From CAZEIW01 sp964512305 (GTDB lineage Bacteria > Pseudomonadota > Gammaproteobacteria > Burkholderiales > Burkholderiaceae_F): 25,117 nucleotides of DNA. Positions 22,885 through 25,117 of the stretch are shown one piece after another. The DNA is taken from positions 1-25,117 of the forward strand of contig CAZEIW010000138.1 of NCBI GenBank assembly GCA_964512305.1, given 5' to 3'. Both the position numbers and the translations under genes were made by a program. Position 1 is the stretch's first letter; the number at the start of each line of letters is the position of its first letter. Under the pieces are notes generated by a model. That model saw only the letters and a program-made list of their open reading frames with translations, did not search any database and had not been told where the DNA came from.

Positions 22885-23388
22885 TCAGGGTCCCGTACCG
22901 CCGTTGCGCAGCTTCGCCAGCGCCTCGAACGGCCGCTCGCGGTCCGCCGAGGGGCCGTCCTCCGGAGCCGCCGCAGCCGGTGCGCATTGCGGATGGCGGG
23001 GCGAGATCGGCACCTGCAGGATCGCCTCGTCCTCGGCCAGGTCGTCAAGATCGAACCCGGCGCCGCCGAGCAGCGCCTCGTCGCCGTCGACTTCGATCGG
23101 CAGCGCGTTGAGCTCGCGCTCGGAGCGCACGAAGAAGAACCCCCGCCCCTCATCGAGCGCCCATGGCAGCTCGCCGCCGCAGCGGTCGCATCGCAGCAGC
23201 AGGTCGGCACGCAGATACAAGCGGGCCGCAGCGCGGCCGTGAGCATCGACGCAGCCCTGGACGCGGTACTTGAGCTCGCCGCCGGGGCGCGCCAGCATGG
23301 GCGCCAGCCGGGCCAGCCGCGCGACCTCGAGGGCGCCATCGACGCAGGCGCCGGTGCGCGCCAGTTCGAACACGTCGACCTTGTTCAC
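22885..23388 (-). CDS. yceD: DUF177 / YceD family protein
   Basis: YceD proteins accompany rpmF throughout bacteria; in plants and some bacteria a role in 23S rRNA accumulation has been reported, but the molecular activity is unsettled. The 167-residue protein has the hallmark CDRC pair at 67-70 preceded by C46, then an acidic segment around IEVDGDEALL and DLAEDEAILQVPISPRHPQC, which matches the family ending LALPLVPRH. The stop is followed by a tail rich in charge. The start is taken as a GTG giving MNKVDVFELA because the usual family N-terminus begins here; 24 further in-frame codons upstream look non-coding. It is divergent from maf. Confidence 0.88.
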   Translation of the reverse strand: MNKVDVFELARTGACVDGALEVARLARLAPMLARPGGELKYRVQGCVDAHGRAAARLYLRADLLLRCDRCGGELPWALDEGRGFFFVRSERELNALPIEVDGDEALLGGAGFDLDDLAEDEAILQVPISPRHPQCAPAAAAPEDGPSADRERPFEALAKLRNGGTGP

Positions 23389-23436
23389 CTGATCTTGCTC
23401 GCCTGGCCCGGTCCGCGAACGGTGCGGCGCGGCCGC

Positions 23437-23442
23437 TAAACT
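23437..23442 (+). promoter_or_regulatory. Candidate -10 element for maf
   Basis: TAAACT lies 31 bp before the maf ATG in the 85-bp gap that separates it from divergent yceD. No clear -35 is present. The same hexamer in a similar context precedes rpmF and lepA. Confidence 0.4.
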
Positions 23443-23473
23443 CGCCCATCGCCGCCGCAACGGCCGTTCTTCG

Positions 23474-24061
23474 ATGCAGACCCGAATCGTACTCGCCTCG
23501 TCTTCAGTCTACCGTCGCGAACTGCTGGCGCGCCTGCGGCTGCCGTTCGACATCGAGGTTCCGGCGGTCGACGAAAGCGCGTTGACGGGCGAGGTGCCTG
23601 CCGACACGGCACGCCGGCTCGCGCTGCTCAAGGCGCAGACGGTCGCCGCGCGGTTGCCGGAGGCGATCGTGATCGGCTCCGACCAGGTCGCCGAGCTCGA
23701 CGGTGCCGCCCTCGGCAAACCGGGCTCGCATCCGGCCGCGCTCGCTCAGCTGCAATCGATGCAGGGCCGCACCGTGACCTTCCATACCGCGCTCGCGCTG
23801 GTCGACGCGGGGCGCGGCAGAATGCTGGTGGACACGGTTCCGACCCGGGTCGCCTTCCGCACCCTGCCCCGCGAGGCGCTCGACGCCTACCTGCGGGTCG
23901 ATCAACCTTACGACTGCACCGGCGCCGCGAAAATCGAATCGCTCGGCATCTGCCTGGTCGATGCGGTGCATTCGGACGATCCGACCGCCCTCGTCGGCCT
24001 GCCGCTGATCCGGCTCACCTCGATGCTGGCGGCGTTCGGGATCGGCCTGCCGTTGCGCTGA
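23474..24061 (+). CDS. maf: Maf-like nucleotide pyrophosphatase (YceF type)
   Basis: Maf proteins hydrolyse non-canonical nucleoside triphosphates; the YceF subgroup acts on 7-methyl-GTP and may prevent misincorporation. The 195-residue protein shows the opening ASSSVYRRELLARLRLPF (8-25), the VDE motif at 32-34, SDQVAE at 69-74, which bears the catalytic aspartate, and GKP at 81-83. YDCTGAAKIESLG near 145 is the second conserved box. ATG is the first of the frame. It runs divergent to yceD-rpmF and is followed 3 bp after its stop by the methylase gene, so the two form an operon. Confidence 0.94.
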   Translation: MQTRIVLASSSVYRRELLARLRLPFDIEVPAVDESALTGEVPADTARRLALLKAQTVAARLPEAIVIGSDQVAELDGAALGKPGSHPAALAQLQSMQGRTVTFHTALALVDAGRGRMLVDTVPTRVAFRTLPREALDAYLRVDQPYDCTGAAKIESLGICLVDAVHSDDPTALVGLPLIRLTSMLAAFGIGLPLR

Positions 24062-24064
24062 AAC

Positions 24065-24835
24065 GTGGACGGAACGCTCTATCTGCTCCCGGTGCCCATC
24101 GCGGCCGGCGCGCCGGCCGAAGTCCTGCCGCCGTCCGCGCTGCAACTGGCCGCGCGCCTCACGTACTTCCTGGCCGAGGACGCGCGCAGCGCGCGTGCCT
24201 TCCTGAAGGCCGCCGGCCACTTCCTTCCGATCGCCGAGATCACGGTCGTCGAGATCGGCCACGAGCCCGATTCCGCCGCGATCGACGCCTGGCTCGCGCC
24301 GCTGCGGCGCGACGATGCCATCGACGCGGCGTTGGTGTCGGAAGCCGGCTGTCCGGGAATCGCCGATCCGGGTGCGACCGTGGTCGCGCGCGCGCACGAG
24401 CTCGCGCTCCCCGTGCGCCCGCTGGTCGGGCCTTCGTCGATCACGCTGGCACTGATGGGTTCCGGAATGAACGGCCAGCGGTTCAGATTCCTCGGCTACC
24501 TGCCGCAGGGCGCCGACGAGCTTGGCGCGCGCCTGCGCGCGGTGGAGCGCGACGCCGGGCAGGGCGAGACCCAGATCTTCATCGAAACTCCCTATCGCAA
24601 CGCGCGCCTGTTCGACGCGATCCTCGCCCACTGCCAGCCCGAGACGCGCCTGTGCGTCGCCGTCGACCTGACCGGGCCGGGCGAGACGCTCGTCACGCGC
24701 TCGATCGCTCAGTGGCGCGCGCTGCCCGCCGAGCGACGTCCGAACCTGCAGCGGCGCCCGGCGGTGTTCCTGCTGCACGGAGGGCGCTCGCCCCAAACTC
24801 CCCTCTCCCGCTTGCGGGAGAGGGGCCGGGGGTGA
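24065..24835 (+). CDS. RsmI-like SAM-dependent methyltransferase
   Basis: The 256-residue protein resembles the tetrapyrrole methylase fold of RsmI, which 2'-O-methylates 16S rRNA C1402. It has GTLYLLPVPIAAG as the N-terminal strand, AEDARSARAFL in place of AEDTR, VSEAGCPGIADPG in place of the VSDAGTPxISDPG loop, and GPSSITLALMGSGM. This is a divergent paralogue often found next to maf in betaproteobacteria; whether it methylates rRNA is unknown. The start is GTG, 3 bp after the maf stop. The last 11 residues and the stop codon are supplied by a palindromic repeat that begins exactly at codon 246, so the original C-terminus has been replaced or extended. Confidence 0.85.
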   Translation: MDGTLYLLPVPIAAGAPAEVLPPSALQLAARLTYFLAEDARSARAFLKAAGHFLPIAEITVVEIGHEPDSAAIDAWLAPLRRDDAIDAALVSEAGCPGIADPGATVVARAHELALPVRPLVGPSSITLALMGSGMNGQRFRFLGYLPQGADELGARLRAVERDAGQGETQIFIETPYRNARLFDAILAHCQPETRLCVAVDLTGPGETLVTRSIAQWRALPAERRPNLQRRPAVFLLHGGRSPQTPLSRLRERGRG

Positions 24836-24838
24836 GGG
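24800..24838 (+). repeat. REP-like palindromic repeat, copy B
   Basis: cccctctcccgc (24800-24811) and gcgggagagggg (24814-24825) form a 12-bp palindrome, followed by ccgggggtgaggg. The tail provides the stop codon of the RsmI-like gene. It is inverted relative to copy C 23 bp away. Confidence 0.9.
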
Positions 24839-24861
24839 AGTGGGCTGAGCTCCGCTTCCAA

Positions 24862-24899
24862 CCCTCACCCCTGCCCCTTTCCCGCAAGCGGGAGAGGGG
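24862..24899 (-). repeat. REP-like palindromic repeat, copy C
   Basis: On the minus strand it reads cccctctcccgcttgcggg, then aaaggggcaggggtgaggg, matching copy B except for a G-to-A change and a few tail differences, one of them a lost base. Its tail TGA is the stop codon of the Rieske gene. Copies B and C face each other as an inverted pair. Confidence 0.9.
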
Positions 24900-25117
24900 A
24901 AGTTAGGGGCGCCTGCACCCGGCCCTCCGCGCGCCAATAAACCATCCCACCCTCCTCGACCACCGACAGCGCCTGCAGGTTTCCGCGCCCCACGCACGGC
25001 CCGTCGACGCAGCGCCCGTCGGCCGGCTCATAGACCGCGCCGTGCGTCGCGCAGATGAGGAACCGTCCCTCGGCGTCGAACACCTGGCCGGGCAGCCAGT
25101 CGAGCTCCATGGCAACG
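24865..25117 (-). CDS. Rieske [2Fe-2S] ferredoxin-like protein (partial, 5' end missing)
   Basis: The visible C-terminal part has CATHGAVYEPADG, a C-x2-H pair of the Rieske fold, and GRCVDGPCVGRGNLQALSV, the following glycine-proline box. The first C-x-H ligand pair should lie upstream; ELDWLPGQVFD normally follows it, so the gene very probably starts outside the window, and the ATG at 25110 is internal. Function is probably electron transfer, with unknown partner. Such genes sit in betaproteobacteria between rluC/gph-like genes and a S49 peptidase. The last roughly 12 residues (TSPLPLAGKGQG) and the stop come from a palindromic repeat. It converges with the methylase gene. Confidence 0.8.
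   Translation of the reverse strand, partial: VAMELDWLPGQVFDAEGRFLICATHGAVYEPADGRCVDGPCVGRGNLQALSVVEEGGMVYWRAEGRVQAPLTSPLPLAGKGQG

Noticed and set aside
24800..24899. CRISPR repeats or insertion-sequence ends
   Set aside because: The copies are two inverted palindromes without spacers of equal size, a transposase or target duplications; they fit REP-type repeats.

Overview
The window is a stretch of high-GC chromosome (about 70% by eye) from a betaproteobacterium, most likely Burkholderiales or a close relative. The evidence is the gene order: maf / yceD-rpmF-plsX-fabHDG-acpP-fabF-ygfX-like / rpoE-rseA-mucB-mucD-lepA-lepB-DUF4845-rnc-era-recO-pdxJ-acpS-nagZ / uvrC-pgsA-tRNA-Gly-tRNA-Cys. This is a conserved core-genome arrangement in that class. 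Nearly all genes lie on the minus strand, so transcription runs from right to left. The exceptions are efp, maf and the RsmI-like methylase gene.

From the right edge: a Rieske-type ferredoxin gene runs off the window. It converges with the maf/methylase pair on a doublet of palindromic repeats, which supplies the stop codons of both convergent genes. Divergent from maf is the yceD-rpmF-plsX-fabH-fabD-fabG-acpP-fabF block: a DUF177 protein, ribosomal protein L32, and the core of phospholipid and fatty-acid initiation and elongation. A small YgfX-like membrane protein closes it. Next comes the envelope-stress module: sigma-E, its membrane anti-sigma factor RseA, the periplasmic modulator MucB/RseB and the HtrA protease MucD. 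It has a candidate autoregulatory promoter and a hairpin abutting the rpoE start codon. It is followed by lepA-lepB (elongation factor 4 and signal peptidase I), DUF4845, and the rnc-era-recO-pdxJ-acpS-nagZ chain of tightly packed or overlapping genes.

On the left, efp is the only plus-strand gene between two minus-strand blocks. It encodes an elongation factor P that resembles alphaproteobacterial forms but has arginine where those usually have lysine at the loop tip. The uvrC-pgsA pair overlaps, and is followed by a consensus promoter driving tRNA-Gly(GCC), an intrinsic terminator, and then tRNA-Cys(GCA).

I see no mobile element, CRISPR array, toxin-antitoxin pair or defence island, and no clearly undescribed multigene system. 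The features most worth a second look are regulatory and structural: the EF-P variant, the hairpin and direct repeats before rpoE, the palindromic repeats (two families) in intergenic gaps, the GC palindrome beside the efp/uvrC promoter, and the palindrome touching tRNA-Cys.
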